Shown in pieces: positions 15,897 to 25,146 of a stretch of DNA of 64,000 bases. The stretch's first letter is position 1, and each line of letters opens with the position of its first letter. A program made the translations under genes and the position numbers. The stretch covers positions 17,381-81,380 of the forward strand of contig NZ_VUNS01000023.1 of the NCBI RefSeq assembly GCF_009695545.1, in the 5' to 3' direction. The DNA is from Victivallis lenta (GTDB lineage: Bacteria; Verrucomicrobiota; Lentisphaeria; Victivallales; Victivallaceae). The notes beneath the pieces are model-generated. The model saw nothing but the letters and a program-made list of their open reading frames with translations, was not told where the DNA came from and ran no database searches.

Positions 15897-17036
15897 TCAG
15901 CCGCGGCGAAGCTCACGGTAGGCTCCCGGCTGCATCCCGGTGGCCCGGCGGAAAGCCAGCGACAGCGAAACCGGCGAGGAGTAGCCGGTCTGCGCGGCGA
16001 TTTCCGACAGGGAAAGCTCGGTGCTGTCCAGCAGATTCTTCATCCGGTCAATCCGGAGCTGCTGCAGAAATTCAATCCCCGTCCGGCCGAGATGGCGGCG
16101 GAAGAGCCGGTTCAGCATCGATTGCGACAGCTCCGCATACCGGGCGGCTTCGCCGATACCAACCGGCGAATCGCAGTTCTGAATCAGAAAACGGATTGCG
16201 GTCGCCAGTTTCAGATGCGGCACCGCAATAATGTCGGTACTGGCCCGGCGAATCACCGCGCTCGGTGAAATCACTTCAGGTTCAAGCGGCACGTCGCCGC
16301 CGTCGAGCATTTTCTGCATGGTTTCGGCAAGTTTCAATCCTACCGTGCCGTGTTCGCCGTTGATGCCGGAGAGCGGCACCGGCGTGTAGGTCGTATACAG
16401 TGGCCGCTGCGAGTTGCATAAGATTGCCACTTCCTCCGGCACCCGGAGCCCCAGCTCCTCCACCGCCCGCCAGACCGGCGCCACGACCTGGGGATTGACT
16501 AAAATCAGGGCCGCCGGTTTCGGCAGACTTTCCAGAAAGTTCCGAATTCCGGCCAGCATTTCCGGATAGGACGGCTCCACGCCGTCCCGCGGCACACAGT
16601 AGTGGGAATGGCATTCCAGGCCACGCCTGCCGGTCAGTTCCCGCAACGCCTGGCTGGGACAGATGGGAATTCCGCAGACTTCACCCGGGAACTCCTGAGT
16701 GGAAATCGCCGCAAAAATCTGAAATCCCTGCCCGACAAAGAAATCGACGGCCATTTCGGCCACCGCCCGGGTATCGCTCAATACGGATCGCACATTGCCG
16801 CCCGGCGGCAGGATTCGCGATACAATCGGAATTTTCCCGATATCGCGGATGGCCGAGAGATCCTCCAGCGTCAGGTAGTCGGAAATCACGCCATCCCCCT
16901 GCCAGTCCCGCGGTATCACGTCCCGGCACAATTCGATCAGCCAGCCGTGCCGCTGGCCGAAGGCGTAGATCGGCTGAAGAAGTTGATCGTTCGGATGCAT
17001 GAATGCACACAGAATATGGGGCATTTTACGGAACAT
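15897..17036 (-). CDS. XylR-type AraC-family transcriptional regulator
   Basis: A 379-residue regulator with a LacI/GalR-type periplasmic-binding-like sensor (residues about 5-270) and a C-terminal AraC double HTH (about 280-379: VGIGEAARYAELSQSMLNRL, LSLSEIAAQTGYSSPVSLSLAF, then RRATGMQPGAYR). This architecture is that of XylR, which binds a sugar and activates sugar-use genes. The normal N-terminal tyrosine-rich start is short here. It diverges from a pseudopilin and two glycoside-hydrolase-like genes, which are plausible targets. The ligand is unknown. Lentisphaerae genomes often carry many such regulators next to glycoside hydrolases. Confidence 0.9.
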   Translation of the reverse strand: MFRKMPHILCAFMHPNDQLLQPIYAFGQRHGWLIELCRDVIPRDWQGDGVISDYLTLEDLSAIRDIGKIPIVSRILPPGGNVRSVLSDTRAVAEMAVDFFVGQGFQIFAAISTQEFPGEVCGIPICPSQALRELTGRRGLECHSHYCVPRDGVEPSYPEMLAGIRNFLESLPKPAALILVNPQVVAPVWRAVEELGLRVPEEVAILCNSQRPLYTTYTPVPLSGINGEHGTVGLKLAETMQKMLDGGDVPLEPEVISPSAVIRRASTDIIAVPHLKLATAIRFLIQNCDSPVGIGEAARYAELSQSMLNRLFRRHLGRTGIEFLQQLRIDRMKNLLDSTELSLSEIAAQTGYSSPVSLSLAFRRATGMQPGAYRELRRG

Positions 17037-17073
17037 GTTCGTGAAGTATATATGACTGTCTCAATTGCATGTA

Positions 17074-17101
17074 TTGATTTAATCCTTTTTTATGGTATAA
17101 T
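17074..17101 (+). promoter_or_regulatory. Sigma70-like promoter upstream of the pseudopilin
   Basis: TTGATT (17074-17079), 16 bases, TATAAT (17096-17101). It reads toward the small frame at 17161 and the pseudopilin. An AAAGGAGGTG lies 15 bases further on but no start codon stands at a usable distance. Confidence 0.6.
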
Positions 17102-17160
17102 TATTATAAAGCAAAAGGAGGTGTATTTCAAGTACATTATTTGAATCAGAAAGGACATCT

Positions 17161-17241
17161 TATGAAAAAATCCGTACCGGAGGCAATTTCCCGACATCAC
17201 GTATCCGTGAATGCTTTACGGGGAAGCGATAAGGTTGCATA
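17161..17241 (+). CDS. Possible 26-residue peptide (leader-like)
   Basis: Frame MKKSVPEAISRHHVSVNALR followed by six more residues and TAA, with AAAGGA about 6 bases upstream and downstream of a good promoter. It resembles the N-terminal leaders that precede FTLIE in some Lentisphaerae pseudopilins but has no hydrophobic helix of its own. It may be a leader peptide, a decayed pseudopilin start, or chance. Confidence 0.35.
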
Positions 17242-17527
17242 ATACTGGATATGTGAAGTTTTCGTGTACGGTCTGTCATGATATAACTCCTTTTAGTTGA
17301 ATGAATTTATTCGGCCTCTGGCGGAAAATTGTTATGTTTGCTCTTCCTGGTTTCGTTCGTCTGCGTTGTCGTGGAATTCGCAGGGGAAATACATTTCCCC
17401 CGCCCCCCATTTCTTACTCTGTGCCGGGCTTTCATTTCCTGCGGGTTGCGTTCATATCCGCTGCATGGCGCATACCACGCTTTTTGGGTCGGGCAGCAAT
17501 GCTGTTTTGTTTCACATATCCAGTATT

Positions 17528-18220
17528 ATGTATCGCAACTTCACATTGATTGAATTGCTGGTCGTGATAGCGATCATCGCCATTCTGGCGGGGATGCTGC
17601 TGCCGGCGCTGAACCGGGCGCGCCAGAAGGCGCGCGGAACCACCTGCCTCAGCAATCTTAAACAGATGATGCTCTATACGCAGCAGTATCTCGACAGTTA
17701 CAACGGCACGATCACTTGCGAGGGGGACTGGGAACAGTGGGCAGGAGCCCTGTTCAAAGCCGGTTTTGTCGGACTCGGCGACTGGAAGGCGCTCAATTGC
17801 CCTGATGTCAACTTCTCGGCGGGAAATCTTGCTGGTGGAGTGGAAGACTGGAAGATCAATATGTTCGCCTATCCCGCCAATTATCTGGGCGCGGCCAAGA
17901 TCAATGGAAACTATTACGGCGAGTCGTCGGCCAGTCCCTACCGGATTATCCGCGATGCAAGCCACTCTGCAATCAATTTCAAACCGGTAAAGCAGCCGTC
18001 GAACTTTCTGTTTCTTGCCGACGGACGAAATGATCAGGGGGAGCCTTGGGCGAGACTTTATCTGAAGACTGCCTGCGGCTGGGCGAGTGCTCCGTGGCGA
18101 GGACATAGCGGCACGAGTTTCTCCGCAGCCTGGGGAGACGGTCATGCATCAATGGCGAACGAGGGAAAATTGGAAGAAACCACCTGCCCGAAAGAGGATA
18201 TCGCCTGGGCAGCCGAATAA
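17528..18220 (+). CDS. Type II secretion-like pseudopilin with N-terminal methylation motif (DUF1559-like)
   Basis: About 230 residues. It opens [20 protein letters not shown], the class III signal plus transmembrane helix of type IV pilin-like proteins, with processing expected before Phe5 and the conserved Glu at mature position 5. The C-terminal [16 protein letters not shown] is the H-x-DG tail of the DUF1559-like proteins that are vastly expanded in Lentisphaerae and Planctomycetes. The ATG at 17528 gives a normal short leader but lacks a ribosome site; the frame is open back to an ATG at 17297, which would give an 81-residue leader and is less likely. It precedes a secreted glycoside-hydrolase-like gene by 23 bases and is probably co-transcribed. 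Role beyond surface or secretion-linked display is unknown. Confidence 0.83.
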   Translation: MYRNFTLIELLVVIAIIAILAGMLLPALNRARQKARGTTCLSNLKQMMLYTQQYLDSYNGTITCEGDWEQWAGALFKAGFVGLGDWKALNCPDVNFSAGNLAGGVEDWKINMFAYPANYLGAAKINGNYYGESSASPYRIIRDASHSAINFKPVKQPSNFLFLADGRNDQGEPWARLYLKTACGWASAPWRGHSGTSFSAAWGDGHASMANEGKLEETTCPKEDIAWAAE

Positions 18221-18243
18221 GATTGAACGAAGGAAAAATTTGG

Positions 18244-21200
18244 ATGATGATGAAGAAATTGACCGCCTGGCTGCTGGTGCTGCTGGCCGTGGCAACTGCG
18301 GCTGCCGACCGGCTGCCGGCCAGCCCCTCCATCGACGATCTCGGAAACCTGACCGTCGGGAAACTCGCACTGCATTGGACTCGGTATGCCCCCGACTGGC
18401 GCAGTGAAACTCTTCAGGCGGACGATTTCAAGGCGGATGCCGGATTTCCTCGGCGCAGTCCCGGCCGGGTCGAGATTTCCGGCAAATGGAACAGCTTCCG
18501 TATCGCGATTTCGGCGGTTGCGGCCGGAAACAACGGAATCGCCTATACCGCCCGTTTCACGGCGGCTCCGCCGGTGGATACCGCGGCTCTCGCGCTGATC
18601 ATGATCATGCCGGACCTCGAAGCGGGTGATGTCTGGGCTGATGGCCAGAAGATTGTATTGCCGAAGGAGTTCGAGAGAGTCTCCATTTTCAGCCGAAAGG
18701 TTCGTTCGCTCCGGTTCGGCAGCGGCGACAGGACCGTTGCCGTCGAAGGCGACTTCCTGCTGCAGATTCAGGACAACCGGAAATGGGGCAGCCGGTATTA
18801 TGAGTTCAGGCTCGGAACGACTCCGGTTTCCGGAAAAATCGGCGAGGCCTCCATCGACTTGCGCATCCGGGTCGAATCGCCGCGCACCGCTCCGATCGAC
18901 CTCAAAGAGGCGTTCAATATGGGGTTCAGGGATGAGACGCCCAACGATGGGAAAGGCGGCTGGACCGATCAGGGACCGGCCACCGACCTGCGTATGATGA
19001 AACCCGGAAAACTCTCGGCTTTCGGTGTCGATTTCGACATTGTCGATCCGGAACGAAACGGCGGACGTTCCTGTCTTGTGCTCTCATCCGGGCAGAAAAA
19101 GTTCCCGGCGGAGAAACGTGTTGTGCTCGACGGAGCCGGCGGGGAATTCCGGTATCTGTATTTGCTGCACGCCTCGGCCTGGACGCCGGCACAGATGCCG
19201 ATCGGCACGATCATTGCGGAGTATGCTGACGGCAGAACGAAGGAAATTACGGTGCATGCCGGCCGCGATGTCGGCAACTGGTGGCCGCCCTGCAGTTTTG
19301 AAAACGGCGCCGTCGCCTGGACCGGGGAGAAGGAGGAGTCTGTCGTCGGGCTTTACCTGTCGCAGTTTTCGGTCGGCACTGCTCCGTCCAGGCTGACTTT
19401 CAAAGCGGCGGACGGTTCCAACGCCGTCTGGATGATCGTCGGCGCCGCACTCGGCGACCGCAGGCTGAATCTCCGGCAGATCGAGACTCCGTCGTATCTT
19501 GTCGCGGGAAAGGATTGGCTGCCGGTCGAATACAACGGCAATACCGCAGCGGGTTCTCCGCTCGATTTTTCGGTCTACCTCGACGCACCGGCCGGCAAGT
19601 ACGGTCCGGTCATTGTCACCGAAGACGGTCATTTCGCCTTCCGTGACGCGCCGGAAAAACGAATTCGGTTCTTCGGCACTAATCTGGTCGGCTCATCGAA
19701 TTGTCTCGACAAGGCACTGGCCGATGATTTCGTGGCGAAGCTGACCCGGCTCGGCTACAACTCGCTCCGTTTCCACCACTTCGAAAACGAGTTGCTCGAT
19801 TTCCGCCCGGAGCTGACTTTCAACCCGAAGGCGCTCGATGAGTTCGACTATCTGTTCGCGGAACTCAAAAAACATGGTGTTTATCTTTGCCTTGACCTTT
19901 ACGCGAGCCGTATCGTTGATATAAACAAAGATGTGAAGGAGTTCAAAGGATACTCTTTGCATGGTTTTGCGATGAAGACCCTGATTCCGATCAGCGAATC
20001 GGCGATGGATAACTGGAAGGAATTCGCCCGGCGGCTGCTGACTCACCGTAACCCGTATACCGGTCTGACCTACGCGGAGGACCCGGCGCTCTATTCGCTG
20101 AATCTCGTGAATGAAAATCCGCTCATCCTCGGCTGGAACAGTAATTCTGCGCTTGTTCCGCTTTTCGAGAAAAAATATGTCGGGTATTTGAAGACGAAAG
20201 GGCTCGACACGCCGGAGAACCGCGCCTCCCGCGGCGGCCTCTTCATCGAGTTCCTGAACGACCTTCAGATCAGAAGCATCGAAGAGCAGAAACGATTCCT
20301 GAAGGAAGAACTGAAGCTGACCGCGCTGATCACCGACCTCAATATGCTCAGCAACTTCACGATGAATGAAGTACGGGAGCATCTGGACTTTGTGGACAAT
20401 CACCAGTATTGGGACGGGCCGTCGTTTCCGGTGCGGGACTGGCAGTTGCCGTATAGTTTCAACAATCATTCATGCATTGCAAATCGCGCGGAACTACCGC
20501 GGTACATGATGCCGGCACGGATTTTCGGCAAACCGTACACGGTTACCGAATTCAATTTCAGCAACCCGAATCCGTACCGGGTCGAGGCGGCTCCGCTGAT
20601 CGGCGGCTATGCCGGGCTGCAGGATTGGGACGGCCTCTACCGGTTCGCCTGGTCGCACAGTCGGGATTATATGAAAGCGGTCGATGTGCCGCGCGGCTTC
20701 GATCACGTCAACGATCCGCAGGCGCAACTGGCGGAACGCATCAGCAGTCTGCTTTTCATGCACGGCTACATCCGTCCGGCCGGGCCGGCCTTCGCCTTCA
20801 GCTGCACGCCGGAACAGCTCCGTTCGCTGGCGGGGCCTCCGGGAAATGACGGCGATTATCCGGCGGCGTTCACCGAACTCGGACTCTACGGCCGGATCGG
20901 AACGCTCTCTCCCGCCGCCTCGTTCCCCAGTGTGCAGAAGGTCGACGCGCTCAATGCCAACTGGGAGAAGCGGCTTCCCGCCGCTGCCCGCGCCGCCCTC
21001 GACAAACTCGAAAAAACCGGAGTCATCACGAGCGCCGGCGGACAGATCACGCTCGATTCGAAGGCGAAGACGCTGAAGATCGTCGCTCCGCAGTGCGAAG
21101 TGATGACCTTCTCCGGCAATCTGTCCGGCAAAGTGATGAGACTTTCCGGCGCCGACCGTTACCAGACGGCCGCGTTGCTGTCGCTCGACGGCAAACCGCT

Positions 21201-21495
21201 GACCGAAAGCGGCAGGCTTCTGTTCGTTCAGATGCCGAACCTCGGCGCGACCAGGCTGAAGTTTTCGAATGAGCGCCGCAGCCTGCTCGAAAGCTGGGGG
21301 CAGCTGCCGATCCTGCTCGAAAAGTGCCGGGCCGACGTCGAACTCTCTCTGCCGAAGATGAAGGTCGAGGCGCTGAAGCTCGACGGCTCCCCGAACGGCA
21401 GCGTTCCGGCGGCTTATGAAGACGGCAGGCTCCGTTTCACGGCGGACACCGCTTCGCGTCCGGGTGGCGTGATGGTCTATCTGCTGACCCGCTGA
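18244..21495 (+). CDS. Secreted large GH-A clan (GH5-like) glycoside hydrolase, putative
   Basis: About 1083 residues. The ATG at 18244 (second of the preferred set, GAAGGA nine bases upstream) is followed by MMMKKLTAWLLVLLAVATAA, a clear Sec signal peptide; a TTG at 18223 is less likely. Residues about 20-440 are beta-rich accessory domains. A TIM-barrel catalytic region starts near 460 (RIRFFGTNLVGSS) and shows the acid/base Asn-Glu in LVNENPL near residue 624 and a candidate nucleophile in TVTEFNFS near 768, as in clan GH-A. The C-terminal 250 residues are beta-rich. It lies behind the pseudopilin and before another glycoside-hydrolase-like gene. The exact family and substrate cannot be set from sequence reading. 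A terminator follows at 21505. Confidence 0.8.
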   Translation: MMMKKLTAWLLVLLAVATAAADRLPASPSIDDLGNLTVGKLALHWTRYAPDWRSETLQADDFKADAGFPRRSPGRVEISGKWNSFRIAISAVAAGNNGIAYTARFTAAPPVDTAALALIMIMPDLEAGDVWADGQKIVLPKEFERVSIFSRKVRSLRFGSGDRTVAVEGDFLLQIQDNRKWGSRYYEFRLGTTPVSGKIGEASIDLRIRVESPRTAPIDLKEAFNMGFRDETPNDGKGGWTDQGPATDLRMMKPGKLSAFGVDFDIVDPERNGGRSCLVLSSGQKKFPAEKRVVLDGAGGEFRYLYLLHASAWTPAQMPIGTIIAEYADGRTKEITVHAGRDVGNWWPPCSFENGAVAWTGEKEESVVGLYLSQFSVGTAPSRLTFKAADGSNAVWMIVGAALGDRRLNLRQIETPSYLVAGKDWLPVEYNGNTAAGSPLDFSVYLDAPAGKYGPVIVTEDGHFAFRDAPEKRIRFFGTNLVGSSNCLDKALADDFVAKLTRLGYNSLRFHHFENELLDFRPELTFNPKALDEFDYLFAELKKHGVYLCLDLYASRIVDINKDVKEFKGYSLHGFAMKTLIPISESAMDNWKEFARRLLTHRNPYTGLTYAEDPALYSLNLVNENPLILGWNSNSALVPLFEKKYVGYLKTKGLDTPENRASRGGLFIEFLNDLQIRSIEEQKRFLKEELKLTALITDLNMLSNFTMNEVREHLDFVDNHQYWDGPSFPVRDWQLPYSFNNHSCIANRAELPRYMMPARIFGKPYTVTEFNFSNPNPYRVEAAPLIGGYAGLQDWDGLYRFAWSHSRDYMKAVDVPRGFDHVNDPQAQLAERISSLLFMHGYIRPAGPAFAFSCTPEQLRSLAGPPGNDGDYPAAFTELGLYGRIGTLSPAASFPSVQKVDALNANWEKRLPAAARAALDKLEKTGVITSAGGQITLDSKAKTLKIVAPQCEVMTFSGNLSGKVMRLSGADRYQTAALLSLDGKPLTESGRLLFVQMPNLGATRLKFSNERRSLLESWGQLPILLEKCRADVELSLPKMKVEALKLDGSPNGSVPAAYEDGRLRFTADTASRPGGVMVYLLTR

Positions 21496-21504
21496 CCGCA
21501 GCGC

Positions 21505-21551
21505 AAAATTCCCGGTGCGGAACAGGATTTGTCCTTCTCCGGGAATTTTTT
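21505..21551 (+). terminator. Rho-independent terminator
   Basis: AAATTCCCGG paired with CCGGGAATTT (10 bp) flanks a 23-base loop and ends in TTTTTT, ten bases after the stop of the GH-A gene. Confidence 0.75.
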
Positions 21552-21610
21552 CGCTCAAACGGTTACCGGCAGCAATCTGCGCAATAAACAACCGAACATT
21601 GAGAGGAATG

Positions 21611-24600
21611 ATGAAACATTTATACTCTGACGATCAGGATGTCTCCTTTTCCCGGCTCTTCGCCAACCCCGGAGCCCTCTACCGCGACACCCCTTTCTGG
21701 GCCTGGAACTGCCGTCTCGACGGCGAGGAGCTTCATCGTCAGATCGGAATCTTCCACCAGATGGGCATGGGCGGATTTCACATGCACGCCCGCACCGGCC
21801 TGGGGACTCCGTACCTCGGCCCCGAATTCATGAAGCTGGTCCGGCAGTGCGTCGACGATGCCAGGGCCGGATCGATGCTCGCCTGGCTTTACGATGAGGA
21901 CCGCTTTCCCTCCGGCGCAGCCGGCGGACTCGTCACCCGCGATCCAGCATTCCGCGCCCGCCACCTGCTCCTGACCTCCACCCGCCGGACCGAAGCGCCC
22001 GACCCCGCCAACGATGGTTCCGGGAAGCTTCTCGCCGTCTATGCGATCCGTTTCGATCAGGAACACCGGCTGGCGGATTACCGGCTGCTTGCCGACGGGG
22101 ATCCCGCCGCGCCCGGCTTCGAACGGTTCTACGCTTATTTGATCGTCGAATCACGCAATTCCTGGTTCAATGACCAGGCTTACGTCGATACCCTCAATCC
22201 GCGTGCGATCCGCCGGTTCGTCGAACTGACCTACGAGGCTTATTTCAAGGCGGTCGGTGACGAGTTCGGCAAATCGATCCCCGCGATCTTTACCGACGAA
22301 CCGCACTTCACCCATAAAACCGTGCTGCGGTTTGCCGCCGAACGGCGCGATGTCCAGCTCCCCTATACCGATGACCTGCCCGAAACCTACCGCCGTGAAT
22401 ACGGCGCCGAATTCTTCGACACCCTGCCGGAACTGGTCTGGGAACGGGCCGACGGCGCCTGGTCGGCCGCCCGCTACCGGTATCACGATCATATTGCGGA
22501 GCGGTTCGCTTCGGCGTTCGCCGATACCGTCGGCAACTGGTGTGAACGCCACGGCATCCGTTTCTCCGGACACCTGCTGGAGGAACCGAGGCTGGAATCG
22601 CAGACCGCCGTCCTCGGCGATGTGATGCGCAGTTACCGCTCATTCCAGCTGCCCGGGGTTGACATGCTCTGCGACTGGGTCGAACTTTCCACCGTCAAGC
22701 AGGCGGCCAGCGCTTCCCGTCAATACGGCTGCGGCGGGGTTCTCTGCGAACTGGACGGCGTGACCGACTGGGACTTCAACTTTTCCGGTCACAAGGGCCA
22801 CGGCGACTGGCAGGCCGCGCTCGGTGTCACCGTCCGGGTTCCCCACCTGGCATGGCTGTCGATGGCAGGTGAGGCAAAGCGCGACTATCCCGCCTCCATC
22901 AGCGAGCAGTCGCCGTGGTGGCGGAAGTATCCGGTGATCGCCGATCACTTCGCGCGCGTCAACACCGCAATGAGCCGCGGCCGCGCCCTCTGCCGCGTCG
23001 GAGTGATTCACCCGGTCGAATCTTATTGGCTGGTCTACGGCCCGCAGGATCAGACCGCCGGCGCCCGCCGTCAGGCCGAGCAGGATTTCAGTTCGCTGTG
23101 CCGCTGGGTGCTTCACGGGCTGATCGATTTCGACTTCATCGCGGAGTCGCTGCTGCCGACGCAGAACCTCATGGAATCCGGCGCCGCTTTCAAAGTCGGA
23201 CAGATGAGCTATGAAACCGTCGTCGTCCCGCCGGCGATCACGCTGCGCGGCACGACCCTCGACCGGCTCGAGGCGTTTGCCGACGCCGGAGGCGACCTGA
23301 TCTTCGCCGGCCGGATTCCCGTCTGCTGCGACGCAGTGCTTTGCGACCGCGCCGCCCGGCTGGCCGCCCGCTGCCGCCGGATCGATTTCTCGGAAGCGGC
23401 GCTGCTCGAAGCGCTCCGGGAGCGCCGCGATGTCGAAGTCGTGCGCAGCGATGACGGTTTTCCCGCGTCCTCACTGCTTTATCAGTTGCGCGATGCCGGA
23501 AACGAACGTTTCCTTCTTCTGGTCAACACCGAACGTTTCGGCGAGACGTTCACCGGGCGGGTGCGCATTCGCGGCAGCTGGCAGCTGGAGTTTCTCGATA
23601 CCGCCACCGGCGAACAGAAGCCGCTGGCCGCCGCTCATGAACACGGCTGGACGGTATTGGAATACGATTTCTATGCGCACGGCCATTTGCTGCTGCGTCT
23701 GACTCCGGCCGCGGCGAGCGTCGGAGGAGAGTTGCTGCGGCCTCCTTATGCCGATGCGGAGGTGGAGGCGCGGATTCTCGGTCGTCTGAACGGTTTCGCG
23801 CTGCCGGTCACGCTGGACGAACCGAACGTACTGGTGCTCGATCAGGCGCAATGGCGCACCGATGACGGCAACTGGGAGCCGGCGGAAGAGATTCTGCGGC
23901 TCGACAATCTTGTCCGGGCCAGATTCGGTCTGCGGCCGAAGAGCGGCCAGATCGTCCAGCCGTGGGTCAACCCGCCGGACGGCAAGACGTACGGCCGTCT
24001 GGAACTGCGTTACCCGATCGAATGTGCAGTCCCGGTAACCGGTACAATGCTCGCGCTGGAACAGCCTGAAAACACCGAACTGGAGCTTGACGGTCAGCCG
24101 CTGACCTTTGCGGACGCCGGATTCTGGACTGACCGCTCGGTCCGGAAAACCACGCTGCCTGAATTGACGGCGGGAATCCACACCTTGATTCTGCGCCGCG
24201 ATTACCGTCTTGATACCGATATCGAACGAATCTATCTGCTCGGTGATTTCGGAGTGGAACTCGGCGGCGACCGGATGCGGCTCACAGCGCCGGCGCGTAC
24301 CCTGCACTGGGGAGACGTCGCCCCGCAGGGGTTGCCGTTCTACTCCGGAAACCTGACCTATCACTGCAAGTTCACGCTGGCGGAAGCCGGCGCGACGGCT
24401 CTGCGCTTTCCTTCGCGCGGCACCCGGCTGGCGGAGGGACTCCGCAACAACGATGCGGCGCGCGAATGTGACTTCGCCGGTTTCCGGGCGACGGTGATCG
24501 GCGTATCGGTCGACGGCGGCGAGGAACAATCGGTGGCGTTCGCCCCGTTCCAGTGCGAACTCGGAACGCTTGCCGCCGGGGAGCATACGCTGGCAATCAC

Positions 24601-24772
24601 CGTCTACGGCAGCCGCGTCAACAGCTTCGGCGCCCTCCACCTTTCCTGGCCGGTTCCGTGGATCGGACCGGAGGCGTGGCGTACCGAAGGCGACCGTTTC
24701 ACGCGCGACTACCGGGTGCGGAAATTCGGCGTGACGATCGCTCCGCTGCTGGTCAAAGGCGCCGGAGCCTGA
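21611..24772 (+). CDS. Large cytosolic glycoside hydrolase-like protein (GH106-type features)
   Basis: About 1053 residues, no signal peptide. The start pair ATGATG at 21608/21611 follows GAGAGGA closely; upstream frame to 21515 crosses the terminator and is rejected. The opening FWAWNCRLDGEELHRQI, GGFHMHARTGLGTPYL and AWLYDEDRFPSGAAGG (residues about 28-105) are typical of the large alpha-L-rhamnosidase/GH106-like proteins. DEPHF near 225 and GHLLEEPRLESQ near 320 supply acidic candidates for catalysis. The C-terminal half is beta-sandwich-like with a final galactose-binding-like module. Co-directional with the preceding hydrolase but separated by a terminator, so it likely has its own promoter. 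Rhamnosidase activity is an inference from family resemblance. Confidence 0.78.
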   Translation: MKHLYSDDQDVSFSRLFANPGALYRDTPFWAWNCRLDGEELHRQIGIFHQMGMGGFHMHARTGLGTPYLGPEFMKLVRQCVDDARAGSMLAWLYDEDRFPSGAAGGLVTRDPAFRARHLLLTSTRRTEAPDPANDGSGKLLAVYAIRFDQEHRLADYRLLADGDPAAPGFERFYAYLIVESRNSWFNDQAYVDTLNPRAIRRFVELTYEAYFKAVGDEFGKSIPAIFTDEPHFTHKTVLRFAAERRDVQLPYTDDLPETYRREYGAEFFDTLPELVWERADGAWSAARYRYHDHIAERFASAFADTVGNWCERHGIRFSGHLLEEPRLESQTAVLGDVMRSYRSFQLPGVDMLCDWVELSTVKQAASASRQYGCGGVLCELDGVTDWDFNFSGHKGHGDWQAALGVTVRVPHLAWLSMAGEAKRDYPASISEQSPWWRKYPVIADHFARVNTAMSRGRALCRVGVIHPVESYWLVYGPQDQTAGARRQAEQDFSSLCRWVLHGLIDFDFIAESLLPTQNLMESGAAFKVGQMSYETVVVPPAITLRGTTLDRLEAFADAGGDLIFAGRIPVCCDAVLCDRAARLAARCRRIDFSEAALLEALRERRDVEVVRSDDGFPASSLLYQLRDAGNERFLLLVNTERFGETFTGRVRIRGSWQLEFLDTATGEQKPLAAAHEHGWTVLEYDFYAHGHLLLRLTPAAASVGGELLRPPYADAEVEARILGRLNGFALPVTLDEPNVLVLDQAQWRTDDGNWEPAEEILRLDNLVRARFGLRPKSGQIVQPWVNPPDGKTYGRLELRYPIECAVPVTGTMLALEQPENTELELDGQPLTFADAGFWTDRSVRKTTLPELTAGIHTLILRRDYRLDTDIERIYLLGDFGVELGGDRMRLTAPARTLHWGDVAPQGLPFYSGNLTYHCKFTLAEAGATALRFPSRGTRLAEGLRNNDAARECDFAGFRATVIGVSVDGGEEQSVAFAPFQCELGTLAAGEHTLAITVYGSRVNSFGALHLSWPVPWIGPEAWRTEGDRFTRDYRVRKFGVTIAPLLVKGAGA

Positions 24773-25146
24773 AAATGAAACTCTGCGGCGGCGCATCCGC
24801 CGAAGAAGCGGAACCCGCCGGAAGCAGCCGGGCCATCTCGATTGTCGAATTCAAATGGCCCGTCAGAAATGGAACATCCGTTCAGTCGCGGCAAAGTATC
24901 AATCACTCAGGCAAGTGATCAAGGAAATCGAAAAATGCCGTCTTGCCCGCAAAAAAGAGGTTTGATTCAGGTCTCAAGCCGGAGAAGAAAGATCGGGAAA
25001 ACTCAAGCCGGAAAGGGGGCACAAGTCATGCCTCGGCGAAACGACACTCGAAGCGGGCGACGGCATCGGCGGGAATTGGCACGTTTCCTTTTTCGGCAGG
25101 GGTAAATTTCAAACCGGCTCCTCATTGTACCCGTACTGTTTCGGCA
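24773..25146. other. Gap at the left edge of the defence island
   Basis: No convincing gene. Two weak plus-strand frames exist: 24775-24918 (47 residues) and 24855-24965 (36 residues, helical, MARQKWNIRSVAAKYQSLRQ), both without ribosome sites. A GGCGG/CCGCC hairpin follows the hydrolase stop but lacks a T-run. Composition changes here from the hydrolases to the island. Confidence 0.35.

Noticed and set aside
24855..24965. 36-residue frame considered as a small gene
   Set aside because: No ribosome site or promoter and no neighbour that would explain it; kept only as part of the gap description.
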